Shown: positions 37,931 to 46,009 of the stretch, in pieces
Layout of the letters: each line of letters starts with the position of its first letter
Numbering within the stretch: position 1 is the first letter of the stretch
DNA from: Rothia nasimurium
GTDB lineage: Bacteria; Actinomycetota; Actinomycetes; Actinomycetales; Micrococcaceae
Direction of reading: 5' to 3'
NCBI RefSeq assembly: GCF_928381705.1
Contig: NZ_CAKMSR010000004.1
Span: forward strand, 157,650 to 221,649
DNA: 64,000 bases
Program-made: the position numbers and the translations under genes
The notes under the pieces: generated by a model
What the model was told of the DNA's origin: nothing
The model's database searches: none
Seen by the model: the letters and a program-made list of their open reading frames with translations, nothing else

Positions 37931-37997
37931 GGTAGGTACCATCTAAGTCAAAAAAGACCACGAACCAGGTGGTCATTTTTGATTTACCTGGTACCTT
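37931..37997. repeat. Palindromic repeat, copy 2
   Basis: Begins GGTAGGTACCA and ends TGGTACC. GACCAC (37955-37960) pairs with GTGGTC (37968-37973), and the outer GGTACC ends (37935-37940 with 37989-37994) also pair. Same family as 36004-36066. Confidence 0.7.
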
Positions 37998-38021
37998 CTG
38001 GGGCGGGGGAGGCGAGTCCGG

Positions 38022-38033
38022 TAGTCTAGAACC
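38022..38033 (+). promoter_or_regulatory. -10 box of the FAH-family gene, leaderless layout
   Basis: TAGTCT (38022-38027) ends six bases before ATG 38034. Confidence 0.5.
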
Positions 38034-38810
38034 ATGCGCATTGCCCGATTTACTGTAGACGATACCCTGCACTTTGGCCTGGTTGAAGGTGAGCCCGGCG
38101 AGGAGACCATCACTGTCCTCTCCGGCGACCCCTTCTACACCGGCATCAACCCAACCGATAAGCGATATCCCATCGCCGACGTCCGCCTGCTTGCCCCCAT
38201 CATCCCCCGCTCCAAGGTTATTGGTGTGGCCCGCAACTGGCGCGACCACGCGTCCGAACTGGGCAACGAAACCCCCACCACCCCCCAGTTCTTCTTCAAG
38301 CCCAACACTTCCGTCATCGGCCCTGGCGACCCCATCGCCCTGCCCGAATGGTCAGATAACGTCTCCTTCGAAGGTGAGCTTGCCGTCGTCATCGGCCGCA
38401 TCGCTAAGTCTGTGCCCCTGGACCGCGTGCCCGAAGTTATTTACGGCTTCACCGTCGCCAACGACCTGACCGCCCGCGACGCCCAAAAAACCGACATCCA
38501 GTGGGCCCGCGCCAAAGGCTTCGACGGCGCCTGCCCCCTCGGCCCCTGGATCGAAACCGACCTGGACACCGACGACCTCACCATCCAAACCTGGGTTGAC
38601 GGCGACCTCAAGCAGGACGGCACCACCGCCGACATGGTCTTCTCCGTTGCCGAACTTGTCGCCGCCGCCAGTGAATACTTCACCCTGCTGCCCGGCGACG
38701 TGATTCTCACCGGTACCCCCGCAGGGGTAGGACGCCTGAGCGCAGGTAACGAGGTCGAGATTGAGGTTGAGGGCATCGGCTCCCTGATCAATACCGTCCG
38801 CGCGGAGTAA
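38034..38810 (+). CDS. Fumarylacetoacetate hydrolase family protein
   Basis: Metal-dependent hydrolase or decarboxylase of 258 residues. After a small N-terminal domain, SKVIGVARNWRDHASELGNE is the typical active-site start. FEGELAVVIGR carries metal-binding acidic residues, VANDLTARDAQKTD the central block, and ILTGTPAGVGRLSAGN the C-terminal motif. The family includes acylpyruvate hydrolases, oxaloacetate decarboxylases and catabolic enzymes. Nothing in the context (gltX downstream) points to a pathway; in many actinobacteria this gene also sits before gltX. Exact substrate unknown. Confidence 0.87.
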   Translation: MRIARFTVDDTLHFGLVEGEPGEETITVLSGDPFYTGINPTDKRYPIADVRLLAPIIPRSKVIGVARNWRDHASELGNETPTTPQFFFKPNTSVIGPGDPIALPEWSDNVSFEGELAVVIGRIAKSVPLDRVPEVIYGFTVANDLTARDAQKTDIQWARAKGFDGACPLGPWIETDLDTDDLTIQTWVDGDLKQDGTTADMVFSVAELVAAASEYFTLLPGDVILTGTPAGVGRLSAGNEVEIEVEGIGSLINTVRAE

Positions 38811-38906
38811 ACTACCGCCCTCAGCAAAGTTCCGCGCTGAAGAAAAGCGGCGAGTAAACTAGAACCCACCACCAGCTTTCAAGAAGAAAGGGATGTGCCA
38901 ACATCC

Positions 38907-40421
38907 ATGAGTGATTACGCTCTGAAACTTAACGACCCCAGCGAAACCCGCGTCCGCTTCTGCCCCTCACCCACCGGCACCCCGCACGTCGGCATGGTGC
39001 GCACCGCCCTCTTCAACTGGGCCTACGCCAAGCACACCGGCGGCACCATGGTCTTCCGTATTGAAGACACCGACGCTGCCCGCGACTCCGAAGAATCCTT
39101 CAACCAGGTGCTCGAATCCCTGCAGTGGCTGGGCATCAACTGGGACGAAGGCGTCGGTATCGGCGGCCCCCACGAGCCCTACCGCCAGTCAGAACGTATG
39201 GACATCTACGCTGAGGTAGTAGAGAAGCTCAAGGCCGGCGGCTTCGTTTACGAAGACTTCTCAACCCCCGAAGAAGTTGAAGAGCGCCACAAGGCCAAGG
39301 GCGAAGACCCCAAGCTGGGCTACGACAACTTTGACCGCGACCTGACCGAAGAGCAGAAGGCCGCCTACCGGGCCGAGGGTCGCCAGCCCGTCCTGCGCCT
39401 GCGCATGCCCGATGAGGACATCACCTTCCACGACCTGGTGCGCGGCGACATCACCTTCAAGGCCGGTTCTGTACCCGACTTCGTGGTCGTCCGCGCCAAC
39501 GGCAAGCCCCTCTACACCCTGGTCAATCCCGTGGACGACGCCCTGATGGGCATCACCCACGTGCTGCGCGGTGAAGACCTGCTGTCATCGACCCCCCGCC
39601 AGATCGCCCTCTATCGGGCCCTGGTTGAGGTGGGCGTCACCAGCTTCATCCCCGAATTCGGCCACCTGCCCTACGTCATGGGCCAGGGCAACAAGAAGCT
39701 CTCCAAGCGCGACCCCGAATCCAGCCTCTACAACCTGCTGGATGCCGGTTTCATCAAGGAGGGCCTGCTCAACTACCTCTCCCTGCTGGGCTGGTCCCTC
39801 TCCCACGACGAAGACATCTTCACCATGGACCAGATGGTGGCTGCCTTCGACATCAAGGACGTGCTGGCCAACCCCGCCCGCTTTGACGTCAAGAAGGCTG
39901 AGGCCATCAACGGCACCCACATCCGCCTGCTTCAGGCAGAGGACTTCCGCAACCGCCTGGTTCCCTTCCTGCACAAGGCTGAATTGGTCTCAGCCGAGAG
40001 CTTTGAGCAGCTGACCGAGCGCGAGCAGACTATTCTGACTGAGGCCGCACCCCTGGTACAGGAGCGCATGCAGCTTCTGGGTGAGGCCCCCGGCCTGCTG
40101 GGCTTCCTCTTCACCGCCGACGAGAACATCGAGGTTGCTGAGGACGCCGCCAAGCAGCTCAAGGAGTCAGCACCGGCAGTTCTCGACGCGGCTATCACCG
40201 CTGTTGAGGGCCTGACCGATTTCACCGCCGCCACCATCGAAGCTGCCCTGCGCGAAGCTATCGTCGACGGTCTTGAGATCAAGCCCCGCCTGGCCTTCGG
40301 CCCGGTGCGCACCGCCATGAGCGGCCAGCGCATCTCCCCGCCGCTCTTCGAGTCCATGGAGATTCTGGGCAAGGATTCCTCTCTTGCCCGCCTGAAGAAG
40401 CTCCGCGCTTCGCTGGCCTAA
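38907..40421 (+). CDS. gltX: Glutamyl-tRNA synthetase
   Basis: Class I synthetase of about 504 residues. [21 protein letters not shown] contains the HIGH-type motif (written HVGM here), [11 protein letters not shown] the glutamate-binding region, and [11 protein letters not shown] the KMSKS-type loop. The anticodon-binding helical domain follows. The start is uncertain: ATG 38907 is 14 bases from AAAGGG, while GTG 38895 is only two bases from it. A clear intrinsic terminator follows. Soon after come tRNA-Gln and two tRNA-Glu genes, the substrates of glutamylation. Confidence 0.95.
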   Translation: MSDYALKLNDPSETRVRFCPSPTGTPHVGMVRTALFNWAYAKHTGGTMVFRIEDTDAARDSEESFNQVLESLQWLGINWDEGVGIGGPHEPYRQSERMDIYAEVVEKLKAGGFVYEDFSTPEEVEERHKAKGEDPKLGYDNFDRDLTEEQKAAYRAEGRQPVLRLRMPDEDITFHDLVRGDITFKAGSVPDFVVVRANGKPLYTLVNPVDDALMGITHVLRGEDLLSSTPRQIALYRALVEVGVTSFIPEFGHLPYVMGQGNKKLSKRDPESSLYNLLDAGFIKEGLLNYLSLLGWSLSHDEDIFTMDQMVAAFDIKDVLANPARFDVKKAEAINGTHIRLLQAEDFRNRLVPFLHKAELVSAESFEQLTEREQTILTEAAPLVQERMQLLGEAPGLLGFLFTADENIEVAEDAAKQLKESAPAVLDAAITAVEGLTDFTAATIEAALREAIVDGLEIKPRLAFGPVRTAMSGQRISPPLFESMEILGKDSSLARLKKLRASLA

Positions 40422-40443
40422 AAAATTTCGAGGTTTAGCTCAC

Positions 40444-40491
40444 GCACCGCCCCGTGACCCCGCCTAGTGGGGGAGCGGGGTGGTGCTTTTT
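40444..40491 (+). terminator. Terminator of gltX
   Basis: GCACCGCCCCG pairs with CGGGGTGGTGC (one wobble), with an inner CCCC/GGGG helix, followed by five Ts (40487-40491). Confidence 0.88.
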
Positions 40492-40730
40492 ATAAGACCT
40501 AGGAAGATGGAAAAGTGGGGAAGTAGGACGCCCGCAGCGGCTTTTTCAGGAATTTTTACAAAAATTTTGGGGTCAAAAACCGCTAGAAATAAGGGTAAAC
40601 GCGGGGTGAACTACTTGAGTGTGAGCCAGCTCTACAGATTTCAAGTTGCACGCCCTCAAAAGCTCGTATAGAGTTATTACTTGTTGCGGCGATGAATTCC
40701 GAAAGGAAAACAAGCCGGAGCAAATAATAA
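40492..40730 (+). promoter_or_regulatory. tRNA-Gln promoter region; no gene seen
   Basis: The stretch from gltX to tRNA-Gln (309 bases) contains the gltX terminator, an A/T-rich part, and a clear promoter: -35 TTGCAC (40646-40651), 17-base spacer, -10 TAGAGT (40669-40674). A 63-codon frame over this stretch runs through the terminator and promoter and was rejected. Confidence 0.7.
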
Positions 40731-40802
40731 TGGGATATGGTGTAATTGGCAACACTACGGTTTCTGGTACCGTCATTCTAGGTTCGAGTCCTGGTATCCC
40801 AG
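40731..40802 (+). tRNA. tRNA-Gln (anticodon CTG)
   Basis: Acceptor TGGGATA/TATCCCA, anticodon stem ACGGT/ACCGT with loop TTCTGGT giving CTG, T-arm CTAGGTTCGAGTCCTGG, discriminator G; 72 nt. CCA is not encoded. Confidence 0.94.
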
Positions 40803-40827
40803 CGAACATCTTGATTCAAGATGTTAC

Positions 40828-40900
40828 GGCCCCATCGTATAGCGGCCTAGTACTCCGCCCTCTCACGGCGGCAACACCGGTTCAAATCCGGTTGGGGTCA
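40828..40900 (+). tRNA. tRNA-Glu (anticodon CTC), copy 1
   Basis: Acceptor GGCCCCA/TGGGGTC, anticodon stem CCGCC/GGCGG with loop CTCTCAC giving CTC, T-arm ACCGGTTCAAATCCGGT, discriminator A; 73 nt. It lies 25 bases after tRNA-Gln, probably in one transcript with it. It is identical to the gene at 41145, including 10 bases behind the tRNA. Confidence 0.95.
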
Positions 40901-40908
40901 CAGGCTAA

Positions 40909-40945
40909 AATCCCTCGCTTCTGTTGAAGCGGGGGATTTTTTCGT
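40909..40945 (+). terminator. Terminator after tRNA-Glu copy 1
   Basis: AATCCCTCGCTTC pairs with GAAGCGGGGGATT (one wobble) and six Ts follow. Confidence 0.88.
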
Positions 40946-40972
40946 GTGTCTGAATGCAACATGTTGCGGTGG

Positions 40973-41026
40973 CCGCCAAATGTGGCAGCGCCATCGCCAC
41001 ATATGGCGGTAGGCGCCACATGTGCC
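40973..41026. repeat. Cluster of palindromic ATGTGGC-type boxes
   Basis: CCGCCAAATGTGGC (40973-40986) and GCCACATATGGCGG (40996-41009) are inverted copies with one mismatch. GGCGCCACATGTGCC (41012-41026) repeats the same core, and CAACATGTTG (40957-40966) lies just before. They sit between the two tRNA-Glu genes and upstream of the second one's promoter. They could be an operator array; no function is known. Confidence 0.5.
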
Positions 41027-41073
41027 CCGTGCGCCTGTGTTCTTAGAAATGGCACAGATTACACCCTTCCAGC

Positions 41074-41103
41074 TTGCGCGCGGGTAAACGGTGTGTGTAT
41101 AGT
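41074..41103 (+). promoter_or_regulatory. Promoter of tRNA-Glu copy 2
   Basis: -35 TTGCGC (41074-41079), 18-base spacer, -10 TATAGT (41098-41103), the same hexamers as the tRNA-Lys promoter. Confidence 0.65.
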
Positions 41104-41144
41104 TTTATCTGTTGCCGGAAACGGTAGCGACTCGAAAGAGTTTC

Positions 41145-41217
41145 GGCCCCATCGTATAGCGGCCTAGTACTCCGCCCTCTCACGGCGGCAACACCGGTTC
41201 AAATCCGGTTGGGGTCA
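41145..41217 (+). tRNA. tRNA-Glu (anticodon CTC), copy 2
   Basis: Identical to the copy at 40828-40900. The identical stretch runs from one base before the tRNA to ten bases behind it (41144-41227), and outside it the sequences differ. It has its own promoter and terminator. Confidence 0.95.
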
Positions 41218-41224
41218 CAGGCTA

Positions 41225-41264
41225 AAAAGCTCCACATCCACTAGGATGTGGAGCTTTTCTTTTG
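41225..41264 (+). terminator. Terminator after tRNA-Glu copy 2
   Basis: Perfect 15-bp stem, AAAAGCTCCACATCC with GGATGTGGAGCTTTT around a 4-base loop, followed by CTTTT. Confidence 0.9.
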
Positions 41265-41325
41265 CCCACAGCGTCATTGGCTACCAAGCCCCGCGTCTTT
41301 CGCTAAACATGCGAGAATAGGGTAC

Positions 41326-43119
41326 GTGCACAACGAATCAATCACTCCCGCTCTCACCGCAGTTCGCGATGCCCGCAATACCCTCGCTGCGGCGTCCTTC
41401 CCCCTGGTCACCGGCTCAGCCGACGCAGCGCGCAAGGAGGCGCGTACCGCCGTCACCCAGCTCGATGACTACATCCTGCCTAAGCTGGCTACCCTCGACG
41501 CCCCGCTGACCGTCGTGGTGGGCGGCTCCACTGGCGCCGGCAAGTCCACCCTGGTGAACACCCTGATGGGGGAGCCCGTCACCCGCTCCGGCGCGATCCG
41601 ACCCACCACCCGCCAGCCCGTCCTTCTGCACCGCCCCGAAGACGCTGACGCCTTCACCCCGGAGCGCATGCTGCCCCACCTGGTGCGAGTGCCGGTAGCC
41701 CCCGGCGAAGCCCTGCCCGGTGCTAACCCCCACAAGGGCCAGGATGAGCTGGTCACCGTACCCGTCGACTCCCTACCCGCCGGGATCGCCCTGATTGATG
41801 CCCCCGACTTTGACTCGGTCTCAGACGAGAACCGCCGCCTGGCTCAGCAGCTTTTGCGCGCTGCCGACCTCTGGCTCTTTGTCACCACCGCCAACCGCTA
41901 CGCCGACGCCGTGCCCTGGGAGATTCTGCGCCAGGCCGCTGCCCGCGATATCACCATCGCCGTGGTGCTCAACCGCGTGCCTGAGGGCGCCGAAGACGAA
42001 ATTGAAGCCGACCTCACCCGCATGCTGACCGAAGCGGGCATCACTCCCGCCCTGATTCACTCTGTGACCGAGCAGGAACGCGACGAACGCGGCCTGCTGC
42101 CCTCCGTCGCCCTTACCCCCCTGATTTTCTGGCTGCGCTCCCTGGGCGCTGACGTGGATGCCCGCTCCGATATCGCCCGCCGCACCCTAGAAGGCGCGGT
42201 GCGGGCGGTAGGGCAGCAGGCAGCTATTCTCGCCCAGGCTGCCGGTGAACAGCAGGACGCCGAAGCCCGCCTGCGTGCGGACGTCACCTCAGCCTTTGAG
42301 CGAGCCCTGGCCAACCTGAACGAGGCCACCCAGGACGGGCAGATGCTCCGTGGCGAGGTGCTGACCCGCTGGCAGGACTTTGTGGGTACCGGTGAATTCT
42401 TCCGCCAGGTAGAAACCACTATCGGCAAGGTGCGCGACCGCGTCGCCGGCTTCTTCAGAGGCACCCCGCCTACCCGCGCCGTAGAGGTGGAACAGGCCCT
42501 TGAAGTTGGCCTCCACTCGGTCATTATGGAAGAGGCTGCTGCCGCTGCCGAAACCGCCCAGCGCCGCTGGCTCGAAGACCGAGCCGGGCGCGCCCTTCTG
42601 GCCGGGGATGACCTGGCAGCCCTGGGCGAGAACTTCTCCGAAGAGGTCGCCGAGTCAATCCGAGCCTGGCAGCAGGACGTCATGGACATCATCGCTGCCG
42701 AAGGCGCCGGTAAACGCCAGCGGGCCCGTTTCATGTCGCTGGGCGTAAACGTCACCGCCGTGATTCTGATGGTGGCGGTCTTCTCCATGACCGGCGGCCT
42801 CACCGGCCTAGAAGTGGGTATCGCCGGCGGCTCGGGCGTAGTGGGCCAGAAACTGCTCGAAGCAATTTTTGGTGAGGACGCCGTCCGCCGCATGGCAGCC
42901 GGTGCCCGCACCCGCCTCGAAGAGCGTATGCGAGAGCTCCTTGTCAGCCAGCAAGAACGCTTTACCCAACGCCTGGATGAGGCAAGCGGCAGCAGCGATC
43001 CCGAAACCCCCTCAGCTGCCGACCTGACCGAAGCGGCCCAGATCCTGGCCCACGCGGGGGAGCAGCTGGCGTCCGCCTCCACCGCAGCCAACCCCGCACC
43101 CACTGCCGAGACCAAGTAA
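41326..43119 (+). CDS. Dynamin-like membrane GTPase 1
   Basis: Large GTPase of about 597 residues. GGSTGAGKST near residue 66 is the P-loop, IRPTTRQPVLL the G2-like region, DAPDFDS the G3 motif and NRVPEG the G4-like motif. Helical regions follow, and near residues 475-510 a hydrophobic stretch (VTAVILMVAVF and the Gly-rich GIAGGSGVVG) can insert in the membrane. The tail is helical with a Ser/Pro/Ala-rich end. GTG 41326 was chosen since codons before it run through the terminator of the tRNA gene. A second GTPase gene starts 15 bases after the stop. Such actinobacterial pairs are often annotated only as GTPases or ABC transporters; a role in membrane shaping is inferred. Confidence 0.75.
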   Translation: MHNESITPALTAVRDARNTLAAASFPLVTGSADAARKEARTAVTQLDDYILPKLATLDAPLTVVVGGSTGAGKSTLVNTLMGEPVTRSGAIRPTTRQPVLLHRPEDADAFTPERMLPHLVRVPVAPGEALPGANPHKGQDELVTVPVDSLPAGIALIDAPDFDSVSDENRRLAQQLLRAADLWLFVTTANRYADAVPWEILRQAAARDITIAVVLNRVPEGAEDEIEADLTRMLTEAGITPALIHSVTEQERDERGLLPSVALTPLIFWLRSLGADVDARSDIARRTLEGAVRAVGQQAAILAQAAGEQQDAEARLRADVTSAFERALANLNEATQDGQMLRGEVLTRWQDFVGTGEFFRQVETTIGKVRDRVAGFFRGTPPTRAVEVEQALEVGLHSVIMEEAAAAAETAQRRWLEDRAGRALLAGDDLAALGENFSEEVAESIRAWQQDVMDIIAAEGAGKRQRARFMSLGVNVTAVILMVAVFSMTGGLTGLEVGIAGGSGVVGQKLLEAIFGEDAVRRMAAGARTRLEERMRELLVSQQERFTQRLDEASGSSDPETPSAADLTEAAQILAHAGEQLASASTAANPAPTAETK

Positions 43120-43134
43120 GCGAGAGTACCCACC

Positions 43135-44850
43135 GTGACCACCACAGATACAGCTTTCGCCACCACCGCCCTGGCTACCCGCCTGGACGCCCTCACCGAG
43201 GCACTTGACCTGGGCGAAGGGCGAGTAGCCCCCGAAACCCTTGAAGCCGCCCGCGCAACCCTGGGACGGGCAGCAGCCCGCCGGGAACTGTCTGCCGAGC
43301 ACACCGTCATCGGCTTCTTCGGGGCCACCGGCTCGGGCAAGTCCACCCTCTTCAACGCGGTAGTCGGTAAAGACATCGCCAAGAGCGCAGCCCGCCGCCC
43401 CACCACCTCCACCGCCCAGGCCGCTATCTGGGGTAAGGAGGGGGCAGAACCCCTGCTGGACTGGCTGGGCGTAACCAGCCGCACCTACATGGACGAAGAC
43501 CCCGCTCAGGCAGCAGAGGCTCTCAATCGCGCCGATGTGCCGGTGACCGTGGGCATGTGGAACAAAATCCGCCGTTCGGTGGGAGCTGGCAAGACCGAAC
43601 AGGCCACCGGTGGGCTCGTGCTCCTTGACCTGCCTGACTTCGACTCGGTCGAGGCCTCCAACCGGGCAATCGTAGAGAAAATGGCCCAGTGCGTGGACGT
43701 GCTGGTCTGGGTCATGGACCCCCAAAAATACGCCGATGCCGTGATTCACCAGGACTTCATCCGGCCCTTAGCCGCCCACGGGGCAGTAACCCTGGCCGTG
43801 CTCAACCAGGTAGATAGGCTCGATGAAGCCGAGGTCCCGGCAGTGCTCGACTCCCTCAAGCTCCTGCTGGCCCAGGACGGGCTGAGCTCCACCCTGCTCG
43901 CTGACCCCCTGGGCGTCTCAGCCCGCACCGGCTACCAGATACCCCGCCTCCGCGAGATCCTCGGGCAGGTTGCCGTCGCCAAGAGCGCCGCGGTTGCCCG
44001 TCTCGAAGCCGACTTGGCGGGCGTCCGCTCAGACCTTGCTGCCCAGGACGGCGGGGGAGAGCCCGCCGGCATCACCGCCGCAGCAACCACCCGGCTCGAG
44101 GACGACTTCTACACCGCCTCGGGTGCAGAAGCCCTGGTCAAGGCCGCAGCGGATTCCTACAAGCTGCACGCGGCCTCGTCTACCGGCTGGATTGCAACCC
44201 GCTGGCTGCTCAAGATCAAACGCGACCCCCTCAAACGCCTGGGCCTGCACAAGGACCACGACGGGGCGCCTATCTCTAAGTCCTCCCTGCCGCCGCTAGG
44301 AGCTCCCCAGAAAGCGGCCCTCTCAACCTCCCTGCGCACCTTCGCCACGAGCGTCTCAGATGGCGTTGAAGAGCCCTGGAGCCACTCCATCAGGGCAGCA
44401 GCCAGAACCTTCGAGGGCCAGCTCCCCGGCGAAATCGAGCGCGCCGCAGCCACCGTGCACTACGACGCCCAGAAGAAGCGCTGGTGGTGGCACCTGCTCA
44501 ACGCCCTGCAATGGATCGGGCTGGCAACAGCTCTTGTGGGCCTGCTCTGGCTCACTGGCCTGGCAGTGGCAGGCTACTTCCAGATTGTGCTGCCCGATCC
44601 ACCCACCATCGAGGGCTTCCCCCTGCCCGTGCCCACCCTGTTCGTAGCCACCGGCATTTTACTGGGCATACTCACCGCGGCCCTAGGTCGAGGGCTAGCA
44701 GCAGTGGGACACCGCATCTACGCCAAGAACATCCGCCGCCAGCTCGAAACAAACCTGGCAGATGTGGCAGCCCGCTGCGTCACCGCCCCCGTACAGGACG
44801 AACTGGCCCGCCTCCAGGGCTACCGCCAGGCCCTGCACGAGGCCCGATAA
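43135..44850 (+). CDS. Dynamin-like membrane GTPase 2 (YfjP-type)
   Basis: Partner GTPase of 571 residues. GFFGATGSGKSTLFN near residue 62 is the P-loop, RRPTTSTAQA the switch region, LLDLPDFDSVEASN the G3 motif and LNQVDRLDEAE a normal G4 (NQVD). The middle is helical. Two hydrophobic segments near residues 455-480 and 495-520 form a C-terminal membrane hairpin. The GTG start lies 15 bases behind the first GTPase. The tandem layout, unequal G4 motifs and C-terminal membrane anchors suggest a heteromeric membrane-remodelling machine, by analogy with paired bacterial dynamins. That is an inference. Confidence 0.78.
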   Translation: MTTTDTAFATTALATRLDALTEALDLGEGRVAPETLEAARATLGRAAARRELSAEHTVIGFFGATGSGKSTLFNAVVGKDIAKSAARRPTTSTAQAAIWGKEGAEPLLDWLGVTSRTYMDEDPAQAAEALNRADVPVTVGMWNKIRRSVGAGKTEQATGGLVLLDLPDFDSVEASNRAIVEKMAQCVDVLVWVMDPQKYADAVIHQDFIRPLAAHGAVTLAVLNQVDRLDEAEVPAVLDSLKLLLAQDGLSSTLLADPLGVSARTGYQIPRLREILGQVAVAKSAAVARLEADLAGVRSDLAAQDGGGEPAGITAAATTRLEDDFYTASGAEALVKAAADSYKLHAASSTGWIATRWLLKIKRDPLKRLGLHKDHDGAPISKSSLPPLGAPQKAALSTSLRTFATSVSDGVEEPWSHSIRAAARTFEGQLPGEIERAAATVHYDAQKKRWWWHLLNALQWIGLATALVGLLWLTGLAVAGYFQIVLPDPPTIEGFPLPVPTLFVATGILLGILTAALGRGLAAVGHRIYAKNIRRQLETNLADVAARCVTAPVQDELARLQGYRQALHEAR

Positions 44851-44855
44851 AACGA

Positions 44856-44900
44856 AAACTCCCCGCCTACCGACACCGGTGAGCGGGGAGTTTCTGTGTT
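44856..44900 (+). terminator. Terminator after the GTPase pair
   Basis: AAACTCCCCGC pairs exactly with GCGGGGAGTTT around a loop that contains CCGACACCGG; short T runs follow. Confidence 0.85.
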
Positions 44901-44914
44901 TCTGGATCTTAGTA

Positions 44915-45063
44915 AGAGGCTTATTGAACGGGGTTTCACAGGCTCGCGCTCGCTGCAGACCCTCTCACCTGGTTCGCTAGCGCTCACTAGGTGATTCACG
45001 CCAGCCGCCGAGCCAGCAGCTTCGCTGCGAGCCTGCTTCACCCCAGACTTTGAATAAGCCTCT
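44915..45063. repeat. Long interrupted inverted repeat before iclR 3' end
   Basis: AGAGGCTTATT (44915-44925) pairs with AATAAGCCTCT (45053-45063). Stepping inwards, GGGGT (44930-44934) pairs with ACCCC (45040-45044), CAGGCTCGC (44939-44947) with GCGAGCCTG (45027-45035), and CACCT (44966-44970) with AGGTG (44989-44993). All steps nest in order, so the whole 149 bases can fold into one branched rod. A separate normal terminator already ends the GTPase transcript. Similar in layout to 21235-21405. Confidence 0.65.
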
Positions 45064-45071
45064 CAGCAGTT

Positions 45072-45788
45072 CTAGCTACGGAGCGCCTCAGTCAGGGCGG
45101 CAGCTGCCTCACAGACGACCTCGGCGTGCAGGCGGCCGGGCTGGCGGGTTAGGCGCTCTATGGGGCCTGAGATTGAAACCGCAGCGATGACCTTGCCGGA
45201 GGGGGAGCGCACCGGGGCTGAAACGGAGGCGGTTCCGCGTTCGCGTTCGCCGACGGACTGGGCCCAGCCGCGACGGCGGACGGCTGCCAGCATGGTGGCT
45301 GAGAATCGGGCGTTGTGCAGGCCCTCGACCAGGCGGGCATGGTCTTCCCAGGCGGTTAGGATCTGGGCTGCAGAACCAGCTTTCATGGAGAGCTGGGTAC
45401 CCACGGGGATGGTGTCTCGCAGGCCGATAGGACGCTCGGCGGAGGCCACACAGACACGCCAGTCGCCCTGGCGGCGGAAGACCTGGGAGGACTCACCGGT
45501 GACGTTGCGCAGGTTGTTGAGCACGGGGCCGGCAGCGGCAATCAGACGGTCTTCGCCGGCGGCGCTGGACAGTTCGCCCAGGCGGGGCCCCAGCATGAAC
45601 CGACCCTGGACGTCGCGGGCGACCAGTCGGTGGTGGGTTAGGGCGACGGCGAGACGGTGGGCGGTGGGGCGGGCTAGGCCGGTGGCTTCAACGAGCTGGG
45701 AGAGGGTGGCGGGGCCTGCTTCGAGACAGTCAAGAATGTGTGCGGCTTTATCGAGGACGCCGACGCCTGAGCTGCGGTTATCGTGCAT
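45072..45788 (-). CDS. IclR-family regulator, LtbR/NdgR-like
   Basis: Transcription factor of 238 residues. GVLDKAAHILDCLEAG and TLSQLVEATGLARPTAHRLAVAL form the IclR winged helix-turn-helix; the effector domain runs to IAAVSISGPIERLTRQPG. It is divergent from leuCD with about 220 bases between the starts. This is the position of LtbR in Corynebacterium and NdgR in Streptomyces, which control leuCD and other branched-chain amino acid genes, so the same role is inferred. A possible box is TCATATGGTGATATGC near 45916. Confidence 0.88.
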   Translation of the reverse strand: MHDNRSSGVGVLDKAAHILDCLEAGPATLSQLVEATGLARPTAHRLAVALTHHRLVARDVQGRFMLGPRLGELSSAAGEDRLIAAAGPVLNNLRNVTGESSQVFRRQGDWRVCVASAERPIGLRDTIPVGTQLSMKAGSAAQILTAWEDHARLVEGLHNARFSATMLAAVRRRGWAQSVGERERGTASVSAPVRSPSGKVIAAVSISGPIERLTRQPGRLHAEVVCEAAAALTEALRS

Positions 45789-45898
45789 GGTGACTTTTCT
45801 TTCGCCTGTGGTCGTGGGCCGGGCTTCGGCCCAGGTGAGTGGTTGCGGTGGGAGCCTTTCGGGTGTGAAAGATCGAGAGCTAAAGGATTGTGTCCGTA

Positions 45899-45932
45899 TA
45901 ACCTATCATGACTTCTCATATGGTGATATGCA
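45899..45932. promoter_or_regulatory. iclR-leuC intergenic control region
   Basis: The sequence around TATCATG (45903) and CATATGGTGATATG (45918-45931) contains imperfect inverted repeats about 80 bases before the leuC start. It is the natural target of the divergent IclR regulator. No exact consensus can be fixed from one copy. Confidence 0.4.
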
Positions 45933-46009
45933 AGTTCATTTATTGGAAAGATTTTCTTCGGCGGGTCACACTTGTTAAAGCATCACGAGAAAACTTTATG
46001 GAGGACTCC

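Noticed and set aside
40480..40671. 63-codon open frame between gltX and tRNA-Gln
   Set aside because: It runs through the gltX terminator and the tRNA promoter and has no ribosome site.
42057..43484. 475-codon frame antisense to the GTPase genes
   Set aside because: Ser/Arg/Ala-rich shadow of the high-GC plus-strand genes, which have clear motifs.
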